The notes beneath the pieces are model-generated. The model did not search any database. It was not told the origin of the DNA and saw only the letters and a program-made list of their open reading frames with translations. DNA of 64,000 nt, from assembly GCA_002706405.1 (NCBI GenBank), contig PALN01000084.1:1-64000 (forward strand). The letters run 5' to 3'. This DNA is from Rhodospirillaceae bacterium (lineage in GTDB: Bacteria; Pseudomonadota; Alphaproteobacteria; Rhodospirillales; Casp-alpha2). Each line of letters opens with the position of its first letter. Positions within the stretch are counted from its first letter, which is position 1. Shown piece after piece: positions 1 through 8,878 of this stretch. A program made the position numbers and the translations under genes.

Positions 1-1
1 C

Positions 2-1090
2 ATCACGATCGTCGCCGCCATCGGCATTTTAGTCGGCCGAAGCATTTCAAAACCCATCACTGCCATGACGACGAACATGTCTGAGGTCGCCGCCGGCAAC
101 TTCCAGGCCCAAATCGATGGCCTGAACCGCGGTGATGAAATCGGCGACATGGCCAAGGCACTGCTCGTATTTCAGGAGAACGGCATCGAACGCCAGAACC
201 TGGAGGAACAGGAACGCCAAAACCAGGCCCGCCGCGAGGAGCGGACGCGCCGCATGGAGGAACTGACAAGAGACTTCGACGTCAGGATCAGTGAGCGCCT
301 CCAGACCGTGTCGGCGGCGTCGGTCGAAATGCAGTCAACGGCCGAAACCTTGACCCAGACCGCCAGCACGACCCAGGACAAGACCGCCAACGTGTCGACC
401 GCCATCGAACAGGCGTCGGCCAACGTGCAGACCGTTTCAGCGGCCGCCGAGGAACTGTCCAGTTCCATCACCGAGATCAATCGGCAAATGACACAGACGA
501 CCACCATCATCCGTGATGCCGTTCAGGAATCCAAAACCGCCGAAGACATGATCCGGAATCTGGCCATCTCCGCCAATAAGGTGGGCGAGGTGGTCGCGCT
601 GATCACCGATATCGCGGAGCAGACCAATCTGCTTGCCCTGAACGCGACGATCGAAGCCGCCCGGGCCGGCGACGCGGGCAAGGGATTCGCCGTCGTCGCC
701 TCTGAAGTCAAGAATCTAGCCAATCAGACCGCCAAGGCAACGGACAGCATCACCGGCCAGATTGCCGATATCCAAAATGCGACCAACGCGGCTGTCGCCG
801 CGATCGAAGGCATCGGCAAGACCGTTTCCCAGGTCGATGAAATCTCGGCTTCCGTCGCATCCGCAGTCGAGGAACAAGGTGCCGCAACCCAGGAAATCGC
901 CCGTAATGTCGAAGAGGCGGCGCATGGTGCCAATGAAGTCGCGGAAAACGTCGTCGGCGTGAACATCGCGTCCCAGGAAACCGGTGCCGCGGCCACCGAA
1001 GTTCTGACCGCCGCGGAACAACTGTCGCAGCAATCCGAAGAGCTCAAGACCCAGGTTCAAACGTTCCTGACGGACGTGAAGGCTCTTTGA
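2..1090 (+). CDS. Methyl-accepting chemotaxis protein, C-terminal part (5' end outside the window)
   Basis: The frame is already open at base 2, so the gene begins left of the window. The visible part starts with the end of a membrane helix, then a HAMP linker (motif SISKPITAM followed by [11 protein letters not shown]), then a long helical signalling domain. The hairpin tip carries the highly conserved [18 protein letters not shown] signature that contacts CheA and CheW. The protein ends in [11 protein letters not shown] and has no C-terminal CheR/CheB-tethering pentapeptide. The sensor domain is missing, so the ligand cannot be guessed. It converges on a response regulator gene, with a hairpin between them. 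Confidence 0.95.
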   Translation: MTIVAAIGILVGRSISKPITAMTTNMSEVAAGNFQAQIDGLNRGDEIGDMAKALLVFQENGIERQNLEEQERQNQARREERTRRMEELTRDFDVRISERLQTVSAASVEMQSTAETLTQTASTTQDKTANVSTAIEQASANVQTVSAAAEELSSSITEINRQMTQTTTIIRDAVQESKTAEDMIRNLAISANKVGEVVALITDIAEQTNLLALNATIEAARAGDAGKGFAVVASEVKNLANQTAKATDSITGQIADIQNATNAAVAAIEGIGKTVSQVDEISASVASAVEEQGAATQEIARNVEEAAHGANEVAENVVGVNIASQETGAAATEVLTAAEQLSQQSEELKTQVQTFLTDVKAL

Positions 1091-1094
1091 CGGC

Positions 1095-1119
1095 GGGCGG
1101 CCGGCACAGCCGACCGCCC
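1095..1119. terminator. Hairpin between convergent chemoreceptor and response regulator genes
   Basis: An 11-bp stem with one mismatch (GGGCGG, C, CGGC / GCCG, A, CCGCCC) closes on a 3-base ACA loop just after the chemoreceptor stop. It sits between two converging genes and could serve both. There is no strong T-tract on either side, so intrinsic termination is probable but not certain. Confidence 0.5.
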
Positions 1120-1124
1120 TGCCC

Positions 1125-1499
1125 TCAATTCAATGCCGACTCCACGGCCGTCAGCAGTTCCGCCGGCGTGAACGGTTTCAACAGGCTTTGCACCGCACCC
1201 ATGGCCGTCATGGAATCCGCATAGGGTTTCTTGACGCCCGTGAAGCCGCCGGTCACCGCGATCACCGGAAGCGTGGGATAGAGTTCGCGCAGGCTACCCA
1301 GAAACTCGATCCCGTCCTTCCCCGGCATGAAGATGTCGCAGACGACCAAATCGAACGGCGTTCCCAGGCGCCCCTTGACCGCCATCATGCCTTTGTCGCC
1401 GTCCTCCGCCGTTTCCACCTCGTATCCGGCACGAGCCAGGGTCATCGAGATGACATCCCGGACATCTTCATCATCATCGATGACAAGAATTACCGCCAT
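1125..1499 (-). CDS. Single-domain response regulator (CheY-like receiver)
   Basis: A stand-alone receiver domain of 124 residues with no output domain. The acidic pocket is Asp8-Asp10 (VIDDDED), the phospho-acceptor is Asp55 in VVCDIFMPGKDG, and the switch residues are Thr83 and Lys108 (LLKPF). The ATG at 1499 is chosen because MAVILVIDDD is the usual receiver start; a longer frame to 1565 would run into the upstream SDR gene. It lies 37 bases after that SDR gene on the same strand. A chemoreceptor gene ends 35 bases away on the other strand, but the cognate kinase is not visible. Confidence 0.9.
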   Translation of the reverse strand: MAVILVIDDDEDVRDVISMTLARAGYEVETAEDGDKGMMAVKGRLGTPFDLVVCDIFMPGKDGIEFLGSLRELYPTLPVIAVTGGFTGVKKPYADSMTAMGAVQSLLKPFTPAELLTAVESALN

Positions 1500-1536
1500 G
1501 CCGGCACCGTTCCTGTTTCCCGCCCGGCGGGCACCA

Positions 1537-2316
1537 TTACAGCGTCCCTGGGTAGGCGCCGCCATCCATCAGGAAGTTCTGGCCGGTCATGAAGCCGGCC
1601 TGATCAGAGCAGATGAAGGCGCACATGTCGCCAAACTCCTCGGGCGTGCCGAAGCGGCCGGCGGGGTTTTCGGCGGCGCGCTTGGCCGTCATTTCGGCGA
1701 CGCTGATGCCCGCCTGATCAGCCTTGACCTTCATGTTGGTGTGCAGGCGGTCGGTATCGAACGGCCCCGGCAGCAGGTTGTTGATGGTCACGTTGTGACG
1801 CACGGTCTTGCGGGACAGGCCGGCGATGAAGCCGGTCAGCCCGGCCCGCGCCCCGTTCGACAGGCCCAGGATCTCGATCGGCGATTTCACCGCACCGGAG
1901 GTGATATTGACGACGCGGCCGAACTTGCGTGCGATCATGCCGTCCACGGTCGCCTTGATCAGGAAGATGGGCGTCAGCATGTTGGCGTCCAGGGCCTTGA
2001 TCCAATCGTCGCGGTCCCAGTCGCGGAAATCTCCCGGCGGCGGGCCGCCCGCGTTGTTGACCAGGATGTCGGGATTGGGACAGGCCGCGAGGGCCTGATT
2101 GCGGCCGTCCTCGGTCGTGATGTCGCAGGCGACGGTGGTCACGGTAACGCCCGTTTCCTTGCGAATCTGCTCGGCCGTCGCTTCGAGGGGCCCCGGCGTG
2201 CGCGCCGTGATGACCACGTCGACGCCTTCGCGGGCCAACGAGAACGCGCAGCCACGGCCCAGGCCTTTGGACGCGGCGCAAACAAGCGCCTTCTTACCTT
2301 TGATCCCTAAATCCAT
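1537..2316 (-). CDS. SDR-family oxidoreductase-like protein with non-canonical active site
   Basis: A 259-residue Rossmann-fold protein of classical SDR length. The cofactor loop is ASKGLGRG near residue 15 and the NNAGG motif is present around residue 88. The catalytic serine region reads NITSGAVKSP, but the normal YxxxK is absent: the segment is LGLSNGARAGL instead. This fits the subgroup of SDRs often labelled 3-oxoacyl-ACP-reductase-like that carry LSN..RAG. The family fold is secure; substrate and even oxidoreductase activity are not. An SD (GGAG) lies 7 bases before the ATG. The response regulator follows closely. Confidence 0.85.
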   Translation of the reverse strand: MDLGIKGKKALVCAASKGLGRGCAFSLAREGVDVVITARTPGPLEATAEQIRKETGVTVTTVACDITTEDGRNQALAACPNPDILVNNAGGPPPGDFRDWDRDDWIKALDANMLTPIFLIKATVDGMIARKFGRVVNITSGAVKSPIEILGLSNGARAGLTGFIAGLSRKTVRHNVTINNLLPGPFDTDRLHTNMKVKADQAGISVAEMTAKRAAENPAGRFGTPEEFGDMCAFICSDQAGFMTGQNFLMDGGAYPGTL

Positions 2317-2503
2317 GTGATGTCTCCGTTTTTATGTTGCGGCGCCAATCATGCACCGATCCTTGGCTGCTATAGGACATGGGAAGACCCTGCCCGGTCA
2401 AGTGCCCCCGTCACGCCCCCCGCCTGTCATGAGAACGTCACTTTACTTGGACGGGGTCTGATCCCAGAAGGACCCGATTGAAACTGGCCAAAGGGCCCGT
2501 CTC

Positions 2504-3562
2504 TTGAACAGCCCCCTTCTGCGCATTTCGATCGTCACCGACGCCTGGTACCCACAACCCAACGGCGTGGTCCGCGTCATGGGCACCGTGGTCGATCGCC
2601 TGAAGGCATTGGGCCATGAGGTTCAGGTGATCTCGCCCAATCTGTTCACCACCCTGCCCTGCCCGACCTATCCGGACATCCGGTTGTCCCTGTTTCCCGG
2701 CCGCCGGGTGGCCGACATGCTGGACAGCTTCGCCCCCCAGGCGATCCATATCGCGACCGAGGGGCCGCTGGGTGCGGCCGCCCGGCGCTATTGCAAGGCC
2801 CATAACGTTCCGTTCACGACGGCCTATCACTCCAAGTTTCCCGAATACATCCACGCCCGCGCGCCGATCGTGCCGCTTGGCCTGTTGTACCGCTGGATCC
2901 GGGGTTTTCACGCGCCGTCATCGCGGGTCATGGTGCCCAGCCATTCCGTCCACGACGAGCTGGCGGCCAAGGGATTCACCAATCTGCGGCCCTGGTCGCA
3001 CGGCGTCGATACCGGGATATTCAAGCCCGGCCCCAAGGATTTCCTGGACCACCTGAACCTGCCGCGCCCGCTGTTCATGTTCCTCGGCCGGGTCACCGTG
3101 GAAAAGAACCTGCCCGCCTTTCTCGACCTGGATCTGCCCGGCTCCAAGGTCGTCGTCGGCAGCGGCCCGGCCCGCCAAGGCTTGATGGCCAGATATCCGG
3201 AAACGCCGTTCTTCATCGCCGACGGCGACCAGGACCTGGTGCGCTACTACAACGCCGCCGACGTCTTCGTGTTCCCGTCCCTGACCGACACCTTCGGTCT
3301 GGTGATGCTGGAAGCCCTCGCCTGCGGCGTGCCCGTGGCGGCCTTTCCCGTGACGGGACCCAAGGATGTGATCGGCACCTCAAGCGTGGGTATTCTCGAC
3401 ACCGATCTGGCCAAGGCCGCGATCAAGGCCCAGGGCATCGATCCGGTGTCGTGCCGGGACCATGCCCTGAAATTCTCCTGGGATGCCGTGGTCAGCGAAT
3501 TTCTCGACTACCTGGCGCCGTTCACTCCGCTTCAAGAACCTTCCGCACAAGCGGCACAGTAA
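2504..3562 (+). CDS. Glycosyltransferase family 4 (GT-B fold)
   Basis: A 352-residue nucleotide-sugar-dependent glycosyltransferase. The N-terminal motif DAWYPQPNGVVRV is typical of the GT4 subgroup that includes mannosyl- and sulfoquinovosyl-transferases acting on lipid acceptors. The C-terminal domain has the sugar-nucleotide site DTFGLVMLEALACG (the EX7E motif) and FLGRVTVEKNL. The start is a TTG; no ATG or GTG in frame fits, and AAAGGG lies upstream. The gene is alone on its strand and overlaps the convergent hda gene by 41 bases at the 3' ends. The acceptor and donor are not known; it probably acts on the inner face of the membrane. Confidence 0.88.
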   Translation: MNSPLLRISIVTDAWYPQPNGVVRVMGTVVDRLKALGHEVQVISPNLFTTLPCPTYPDIRLSLFPGRRVADMLDSFAPQAIHIATEGPLGAAARRYCKAHNVPFTTAYHSKFPEYIHARAPIVPLGLLYRWIRGFHAPSSRVMVPSHSVHDELAAKGFTNLRPWSHGVDTGIFKPGPKDFLDHLNLPRPLFMFLGRVTVEKNLPAFLDLDLPGSKVVVGSGPARQGLMARYPETPFFIADGDQDLVRYYNAADVFVFPSLTDTFGLVMLEALACGVPVAAFPVTGPKDVIGTSSVGILDTDLAKAAIKAQGIDPVSCRDHALKFSWDAVVSEFLDYLAPFTPLQEPSAQAAQ

Positions 3563-4178
3563 CCGCCCGCTTCCGCGCCAAGGCATCGGCATCGATGGCG
3601 GCGACCAGGTCGGCGGCCGCTTGGAACGTGCGGTCCATGCGCGGCAGGATATAGGCCACGACCTCGGCATCGACGCGCAGTTGGCGGTCGGAGAAATGCT
3701 TGACCAGCAGCGCCGCGAGAAGCGTGTCGTCCGGCGCCGTGATCTCGACCGCGGGCGAGCCCTTAAGCCGCGATGCCAGGTCGGGCAACCGAACATTCCA
3801 GCGGGACGGCGCCGTGCGGGCGGTGACCAGAATCCGACCTTCCGCTGATTTCAGCGCATTGAACAGATGGAACAGCGCTTCCTCGTCCAGGGACGACGCG
3901 CGATCCAGGTCCTCCATGACATAGGCCTGTCCGGCCTCGACCGCGCCCGCGTCCGGCACCGTCAGCAGCCGTCCGCCCGTGCGCGCCAGGAACACCTGGG
4001 CCAGGTGGCTTTTGCCGCACCCCTCGGGCCCCCACACGGCCAGAAGCGGCGCCGGCCAGTCGGGCCAGCGGTCGATCCAGGCAACGGCCTCGGCATTGGC
4101 GGGAGTGACCAGATAGTCGTCGCGTTGCAGGGCCGGGCGGTGCTCGAAGGGGATGGGAATTTGGCGCGGGCCGGTCAA
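3522..4178 (-). CDS. hda: DnaA-homologous regulator of initiation, Hda/HdaA family
   Basis: A 218-residue protein of the DnaA AAA+ fold without the DNA-binding domain IV, the size of Hda. The Walker A motif is GPEGCGKSHLAQ and the Walker B region reads VMEDLDRASSLDEEAL. In this family the protein, with the loaded sliding clamp, stimulates ATP hydrolysis by DnaA after initiation. The TTG start at 4178 overlaps the stop of the AI-2E permease (TTGA), showing translational coupling. A much longer open frame upstream is only a shadow of the permease gene. Its last 41 bases lie under the convergent glycosyltransferase gene. Confidence 0.9.
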   Translation of the reverse strand: MTGPRQIPIPFEHRPALQRDDYLVTPANAEAVAWIDRWPDWPAPLLAVWGPEGCGKSHLAQVFLARTGGRLLTVPDAGAVEAGQAYVMEDLDRASSLDEEALFHLFNALKSAEGRILVTARTAPSRWNVRLPDLASRLKGSPAVEITAPDDTLLAALLVKHFSDRQLRVDAEVVAYILPRMDRTFQAAADLVAAIDADALARKRAVTVPLVRKVLEAE

Positions 4179-5254
4179 GTGCCGCCGCCTCCCGCCTCGT
4201 GTTCGTAGAACGCGCTTTTCTTGTAGCGGCCGAGGGCATAGCGGATCAGCACGCCGATGACCGCCGCCGCCGGCACGGCCAGCAGCACGCCGGTAAAGCC
4301 GAACAAGGCGCCCCCCGCCATCAACGCGAAAATGATCCACAAGGGATGCAGCCCGACCCGGTCGCCGACGAAGCGCGGGGTCAGGATGTAACTTTCCAGC
4401 GTCTGGCCGACCAGGAACACGCCGGCCACGGCGGCAATGGGGCCCCAGTTTTCGAGCCCGAACTGGAAGAAGGCGATGGCCAGGCCGACGATCATGCCCG
4501 ATGCCGCGCCGAAATAGGGAATGAAGGACACGGCGCCGGCGGCGACGCCGACCAGCAGCCCGGAATTCAGCCCCACGGCGGTCAGGCCGACGCCATAGAT
4601 CGTCGCCAGCGTCAGGCATACACAGGCCTGACCACGGATGAACCCGGCCATGGTTTCGTCGATCCGGCGCGCCTGCTCGCGAATTTCGGGGGCCGCATCG
4701 CGCGGCAGATAGGAATCGACCCAGGCAACGATCGCGTCCCATTCCCTTAGCAGATAGAACGACACGATGGGCGTGATGAGGACCAGGGACAGGACGTTGA
4801 GGAAGGCGAGTCCACCGCTCCAGATCTCCGCCAGCAGATTGGTCGCCCATTGAATCACTTTCGATCCGTATTTGCCGGCGGCATCGCGCAGGTCCTGGCT
4901 GTCGGTCGACGGCAGGTGCAATTGCACATCGGCCAGGAACGGCTCGACCCAGGCGCGGAAATGGGCAAACACCTCTGGCGCCAATTTGACCAGACCGACC
5001 ACCTGATGTTGCAGCAAGGGCAGCAGCACGGAAATCACGCCAATGACGCCGGCGAAGAAGGCGATGGTGATCAGGGTCGTCGCCAGCGCCCGCGACAGGC
5101 CCCGGGCCTCCAGCCGGTCGGCGACCGGATCGAGGAAATAGGCCACCGCCATGCCCGCGACAAAAGGCAGCAGGATGGCGCTCAGCAGGTGGATCAGGAT
5201 CCCCGCCGCGACCAGCCCCAGCAGCCAATAGGCCATGCGCGCTTCGCGGCTCAT
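4175..5254 (-). CDS. AI-2E family transporter (PerM-like permease)
   Basis: A membrane protein of about 359 residues with the AI-2E/PerM pattern: two N-terminal helices (WLLGLVAAGILIHLLSAI, then LPFVAGMAVAYFLDP), a soluble middle part, and several C-terminal helices containing the conserved region FIPYFGAASG. Members have been linked to autoinducer-2 export or to sodium/proton antiport, so the substrate cannot be named. The ATG at 5254 overlaps the DUF2066 stop (ATGA); a start at 5293 is possible but would overlap by 43 bases. It is the middle gene of a DUF2066-permease-hda operon. Confidence 0.9.
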   Translation of the reverse strand: MSREARMAYWLLGLVAAGILIHLLSAILLPFVAGMAVAYFLDPVADRLEARGLSRALATTLITIAFFAGVIGVISVLLPLLQHQVVGLVKLAPEVFAHFRAWVEPFLADVQLHLPSTDSQDLRDAAGKYGSKVIQWATNLLAEIWSGGLAFLNVLSLVLITPIVSFYLLREWDAIVAWVDSYLPRDAAPEIREQARRIDETMAGFIRGQACVCLTLATIYGVGLTAVGLNSGLLVGVAAGAVSFIPYFGAASGMIVGLAIAFFQFGLENWGPIAAVAGVFLVGQTLESYILTPRFVGDRVGLHPLWIIFALMAGGALFGFTGVLLAVPAAAVIGVLIRYALGRYKKSAFYEHEAGGGGT

Positions 5255-6432
5255 CCGGCTTTCTTTCGGCCGCTCAATTTCTCGAGCGTCCATTGATCGC
5301 CCTCACCGCGCAGGGCCAGGTCCGCCTGTTCGAGCGCGATGATGAGCTGCCCGATATCCCCGATGTAATGCAGGATGACCTGCGCTTCGGCCCGCGACAG
5401 CTGAACCAGTTCCGTTTCGCGGATCACGGCGACGGCATGGACGCGGGTCTTCATATCCAGCCAATCGCGCAGGTCCGTAATCGGAATGCGCACGGCGATG
5501 GCTTCCTGATGGGCGGACGACAGCAGGTTGTCGCGCTTCCAGTTGTCTTCAATCAGATAGGTGACCAGCGTGGCCGAGCGGGCCAACAGCGATTCCGCCG
5601 TCTCACCGAATTCGGAGACATAGGTGACAACGGTGGTCTGCGGATCGATGGTCTGATTGTAGCGCGTCAGGGTCACGTCGAGCACCCACAGCGAGCGCGC
5701 CGGATCGTGGCGGATCGAAGCAAAGGCGACGGCAACGCTGCCCGCTTCATAGCGCTTGGCCATGGCTTGCAAGCGCTGCTGGTCGCCGGAGACCACCTGA
5801 TCGACGCCGATGGCCGCGACGTCGGCAAGATCGCCCAAGGGCAGGAGCGTCGGCACCAGACTGAGCTGACTGGACCGTTGCTGCCAGGCCGCGCGCCAGG
5901 GGTTCGGATCATCCCACAGCAGCAAGGCACCGGCGCGGCGCAGCACAGGCAGGACCAGAACCGGCTTGGACGGCGTTTCCGCGAACGGGATGTTAAAGGC
6001 GCGCAAGAGTTCGCGCACCTCGCTCGGCCGGAACCGATAATTCAGCTTGGCCAGATATCGGACGGCAGACGTCTTTTCCTCGGCGACGGAAAAGTCCTGC
6101 ATATATTCGGTGATTTCCTCGGGCGACAACTCCGGCAAGCGCGGGTAATCGGACTTCAAGGTCATGCGTTCCAGGAGAATCCTCATGGCGCGCTGCTGGC
6201 CTTCACGCAGCGCCTGTGCGCGGGCGGCGGAGGCCGTCTCGGCCGTCACATCGACGGTCACGCCCGTGACCTCATAGGGATTGGCGATCTGCGCCCGCGC
6301 CGACTGCGGCGTCAGCACAGCCAGCGTCAAGCACAACACGGGGAGCAAAGCCGCCCATATGCGCACACCGACACACCAATCGTGCGTTGCAAACCGCCGG
6401 GGATTAAGTATCTTCGCCTCCATCGACGCCAT
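5251..6432 (-). CDS. DUF2066 domain-containing exported protein
   Basis: A protein of up to 393 residues with an N-terminal hydrophobic signal (IWAALLPVLCLTLAVL) ending at a likely cleavage site SARAQ. The mature part begins NPYEVTGVTVDVTAETA, the usual opening of DUF2066 proteins, whose role is unknown. The start is uncertain: the ATG at 6432 gives a long basic leader, while a GTG at 6366 would give a classical short signal peptide; neither has a clear SD. It heads the operon with the AI-2E permease and hda, divergent from purM over a 71-base gap. Confidence 0.85.
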   Translation of the reverse strand: MASMEAKILNPRRFATHDWCVGVRIWAALLPVLCLTLAVLTPQSARAQIANPYEVTGVTVDVTAETASAARAQALREGQQRAMRILLERMTLKSDYPRLPELSPEEITEYMQDFSVAEEKTSAVRYLAKLNYRFRPSEVRELLRAFNIPFAETPSKPVLVLPVLRRAGALLLWDDPNPWRAAWQQRSSQLSLVPTLLPLGDLADVAAIGVDQVVSGDQQRLQAMAKRYEAGSVAVAFASIRHDPARSLWVLDVTLTRYNQTIDPQTTVVTYVSEFGETAESLLARSATLVTYLIEDNWKRDNLLSSAHQEAIAVRIPITDLRDWLDMKTRVHAVAVIRETELVQLSRAEAQVILHYIGDIGQLIIALEQADLALRGEGDQWTLEKLSGRKKAG

Positions 6433-6490
6433 TGGGCCGCGCCGTTGTTTCGGCCGGTCCCGGACGGCGCATAATCTAGCACACCCGACC

Positions 6491-6506
6491 GAGGGAGGAA
6501 GGGATT
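6491..6506 (+). promoter_or_regulatory. Strong Shine-Dalgarno deciding an ATT start for purM
   Basis: The purine run GAGGGAGGAAGGG is followed directly by ATT at 6504. The GGAGG core lies 5 bases before ATT, ideal spacing, and the ATT codon opens the frame that reads into the conserved YRDAGVDI region 13 residues later. Confidence 0.7.
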
Positions 6507-7601
6507 AGCGACAACAAAAAAGACGGCGCGGGCCTCAGCTACCGCGATGCGGGCGTCGACATCGACGCCGGCAATGCGCTGGTCAGCGCCATCGGCCCGA
6601 TGGCCAAATCGACGAACCGGCCGGGTGTCATGGGCGGGCTCGGCGGATTCGGCGGATTCTTCGATCCCCGCGCCGCCGGCTACCAGGATCCGGTGCTGGT
6701 CGCGGCCACGGACGGTGTCGGCACCAAGCTGAAAATCGCCATCGACGCGGACAGCCATGCCGGCGTCGGCGTCGATCTTGTCGCCATGTGCGTCAACGAT
6801 CTCGTGGTCCAGGGGGCGGAGCCCTTGTTTTTCCTGGATTACTTCGCGACCGGCAAACTGGCCCCGGACGCCGCGGCGGTGATCGTCTCCGGCGTCGCGG
6901 ACGGCTGCCGGCAGGCCGGCTGCGCCCTGATCGGTGGCGAGACGGCGGAAATGCCCGGCATGTACGCGGCCGGCGATTACGATCTGGCGGGCTTTGCCGT
7001 GGGCGCGGTCGAACGCGGCCAGGAACTGACCGGCACCGATGTCGCCGAGGGTGATGTGGTCCTGGCGCTGGCGTCCTCGGGCGTTCATTCCAACGGCTTT
7101 TCCCTGGTGCGCAAGGTCGCCGAGCGGGCGGGCACGGACTTCGCCGACCCGGCCCCGTTCCAGGACGGCGTGACCCTGGCCGAAGCGCTTCTGACGCCGA
7201 CACGAATCTATGTGAAGTCCTGCCTGGCGGCGATCCGCTCCGGCCCGTCTCATGGCGGTGTGAAAGCGTTCGCGCATATCACCGGCGGCGGGCTGCTGGA
7301 AAACATCCCCCGCGTCCTGCCGGACGGCCTGGGCGTCGATCTGGACGCCGCCGCCTGGCCCCTGCCGCCGGTGTTTTCCTGGCTGCGTACGGCGGGCGGC
7401 ATCACGCCCCATGAAATGCTGCGCACCTTCAACTGCGGCGTCGGCATGATCGTGATCGTGGACGTCGATCAGGCCGGACATCTGGAAACCTTGTTCCGGG
7501 ACGCGGGCGAGGATGTGTTCAACATCGGTCGGGTCGTCAAAAGCAGCGGGCCGGAAGATGTCCGCGTCGGCAATCTGGACGAGGCCTGGAGCGCGGCATG
7601 A
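6504..7601 (+). CDS. purM: Phosphoribosylformylglycinamidine cyclo-ligase (AIR synthetase)
   Basis: Catalyses the ATP-dependent closure of FGAM to aminoimidazole ribonucleotide in purine synthesis. Family motifs are [15 protein letters not shown] at the N-terminus, [31 protein letters not shown] and [10 protein letters not shown]. The first in-frame ATG (6600) falls inside the conserved N-terminal region. From the in-frame stop at 6477 there is no ATG, GTG or TTG before it. An ATT at 6504 sits 5 bases after a strong SD (GGAGG at 6494) and gives a normal N-terminus, so ATT is proposed as the start (365 residues). The stop overlaps the purN start by ATGA. Confidence 0.93.
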   Translation: MSDNKKDGAGLSYRDAGVDIDAGNALVSAIGPMAKSTNRPGVMGGLGGFGGFFDPRAAGYQDPVLVAATDGVGTKLKIAIDADSHAGVGVDLVAMCVNDLVVQGAEPLFFLDYFATGKLAPDAAAVIVSGVADGCRQAGCALIGGETAEMPGMYAAGDYDLAGFAVGAVERGQELTGTDVAEGDVVLALASSGVHSNGFSLVRKVAERAGTDFADPAPFQDGVTLAEALLTPTRIYVKSCLAAIRSGPSHGGVKAFAHITGGGLLENIPRVLPDGLGVDLDAAAWPLPPVFSWLRTAGGITPHEMLRTFNCGVGMIVIVDVDQAGHLETLFRDAGEDVFNIGRVVKSSGPEDVRVGNLDEAWSAA

Positions 7602-8251
7602 GCCGCCTCAAGCTCGCCGTCATGATTTCCGGGCGCGGGTCGAACCTGCAGGCCCTGATCGACGCGACGTCCGACCCCGCCTTCCCCGCCGAGATCATCC
7701 TGGTGCTGTCCAACCGGCCGGGTGCGAAGGGTTTGGAGCGCGCCGCCAAGGCCGGGATCCCGACCCATGTCATCGACCATAAGGAATTCGCCGACCGCGC
7801 GACCTTCGATCGTGAAATGACGGCGGCCATGGAAGCGGCGGGAACGGAGCTTGTCTGCCTTGCCGGGTTCATGCGCCTGTTGTCCGACGAGTTCGTCGAC
7901 CATTGGCGCGACAGGATGATCAACATCCATCCGTCATTGCTGCCGGCCTTCAAGGGCTTGGAGGTGCAGGAACGCGTGCTGGCGCGGGGGGCCCGGTTCG
8001 CCGGATGCACCGTGCATTACGTGCGCAAGGAAATGGATACGGGGCCGATCATCGTTCAGGCCGTGGTGCCGGTGCATCCCGATGACACGCCGGACAGCCT
8101 GGCGGAGCGGGTGTTGGCGCGCGAGCACGATATTTATCCGCTGGCCGTGCGCCTGATCGCCGAGGGACGGGTGACCATCGACGAAAACGACCGCGCCGTC
8201 ATTGCCGGCGCGGTCGCTCAAGAAAACACGTTACTGAACCCGGTGGGTTAG
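7598..8251 (+). CDS. purN: Phosphoribosylglycinamide formyltransferase (10-formyl-THF dependent)
   Basis: Transfers a formyl group from 10-formyltetrahydrofolate to GAR, the third step of purine synthesis. The 217-residue length is normal. Visible motifs are [14 protein letters not shown], the catalytic stretch [16 protein letters not shown] and the metal/folate-site segment [10 protein letters not shown]. It overlaps purM by four bases (ATGA), so the two are translated together. Its stop shares bases with the stop of convergent ndk (TTAG). Confidence 0.97.
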   Translation: MSRLKLAVMISGRGSNLQALIDATSDPAFPAEIILVLSNRPGAKGLERAAKAGIPTHVIDHKEFADRATFDREMTAAMEAAGTELVCLAGFMRLLSDEFVDHWRDRMINIHPSLLPAFKGLEVQERVLARGARFAGCTVHYVRKEMDTGPIIVQAVVPVHPDDTPDSLAERVLAREHDIYPLAVRLIAEGRVTIDENDRAVIAGAVAQENTLLNPVG

Positions 8252-8670
8252 CCGACGATTTCCAGTTCTGCGAAGAAATAGCGGATTTCCTTGGCCGCAT
8301 TTTCCGCCGAGTCGGAACCGTGGACCGAGTTCGCCTCGATGCTTTCGGCGAAGTCCTTGCGGATGGTGCCCTCATCGGCGTTGGCCGGGTTGGTCGCACC
8401 CATGATCTCGCGATTGCGGGCGACCGCATTTTCACCTTCCAGAACCTGAACCACGACGGGGCCAGAGGTCATGAAGGCGACGAGGTCGTTGAAGAAGGCG
8501 CGCTCGCGGTGCACGTCATAGAAGCCTTCCGCCTGTTCCTTGGTCAGACGCACGCGACGCTGAGCGACGATGCGCAGCCCCGCTTCCTCGAACCGGGCAT
8601 TGATCTTGCCGGTCAGGTTGCGACGGGTGGCGTCGGGTTTAATGATGGAGAGCGTACGCTCAAGAGCCAT
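8248..8670 (-). CDS. ndk: Nucleoside diphosphate kinase
   Basis: Moves the gamma phosphate from ATP to other (d)NDPs through a phospho-histidine. The 140-residue length is standard. The start is [14 protein letters not shown], and the active-site histidine is His117 in NSVHGSDS. The frame is open further upstream, but that part is non-coding; the ATG at 8670 is the family start. It is transcribed alone on the minus strand behind a good promoter, and its stop overlaps the purN stop. Confidence 0.97.
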   Translation of the reverse strand: MALERTLSIIKPDATRRNLTGKINARFEEAGLRIVAQRRVRLTKEQAEGFYDVHRERAFFNDLVAFMTSGPVVVQVLEGENAVARNREIMGATNPANADEGTIRKDFAESIEANSVHGSDSAENAAKEIRYFFAELEIVG

Positions 8671-8811
8671 GGTCGATCCCCTTGTATGGTTGTTCGTTCG
8701 GCTGGTTTCTGTTGTCGGTAATTTTTGTTTGGCCGTCCACGGCATCCTTGGGCCGGGTTTTCGGCGTCCGCAATTCCGGTCTGCCCCACGGGTTTTCCGG
8801 AAACGGCGCGG

Positions 8812-8840
8812 GTTATAGTCCGTCCTGCCCCGCCATGCAA
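8812..8840 (-). promoter_or_regulatory. Sigma-70-type promoter for ndk
   Basis: On the minus strand TTGCAT (8840-8835) and TATAAC (8817-8812) are separated by exactly 17 bases. Transcription would begin near 8805, giving an ndk leader of about 135 bases. No other gene lies between. Confidence 0.6.
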
Positions 8841-8878
8841 GGAAAAGGGCCGACAAATTTGACCGCTTTGGTGACCGT

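Noticed and set aside
3522-5228. A single 568-residue minus-strand frame joining hda to an upstream arginine/proline-rich part
   Set aside because: The upstream part is the AI-2E permease in the wrong frame. Only the last 218 residues match the Hda family, and a TTG start overlaps the permease stop.
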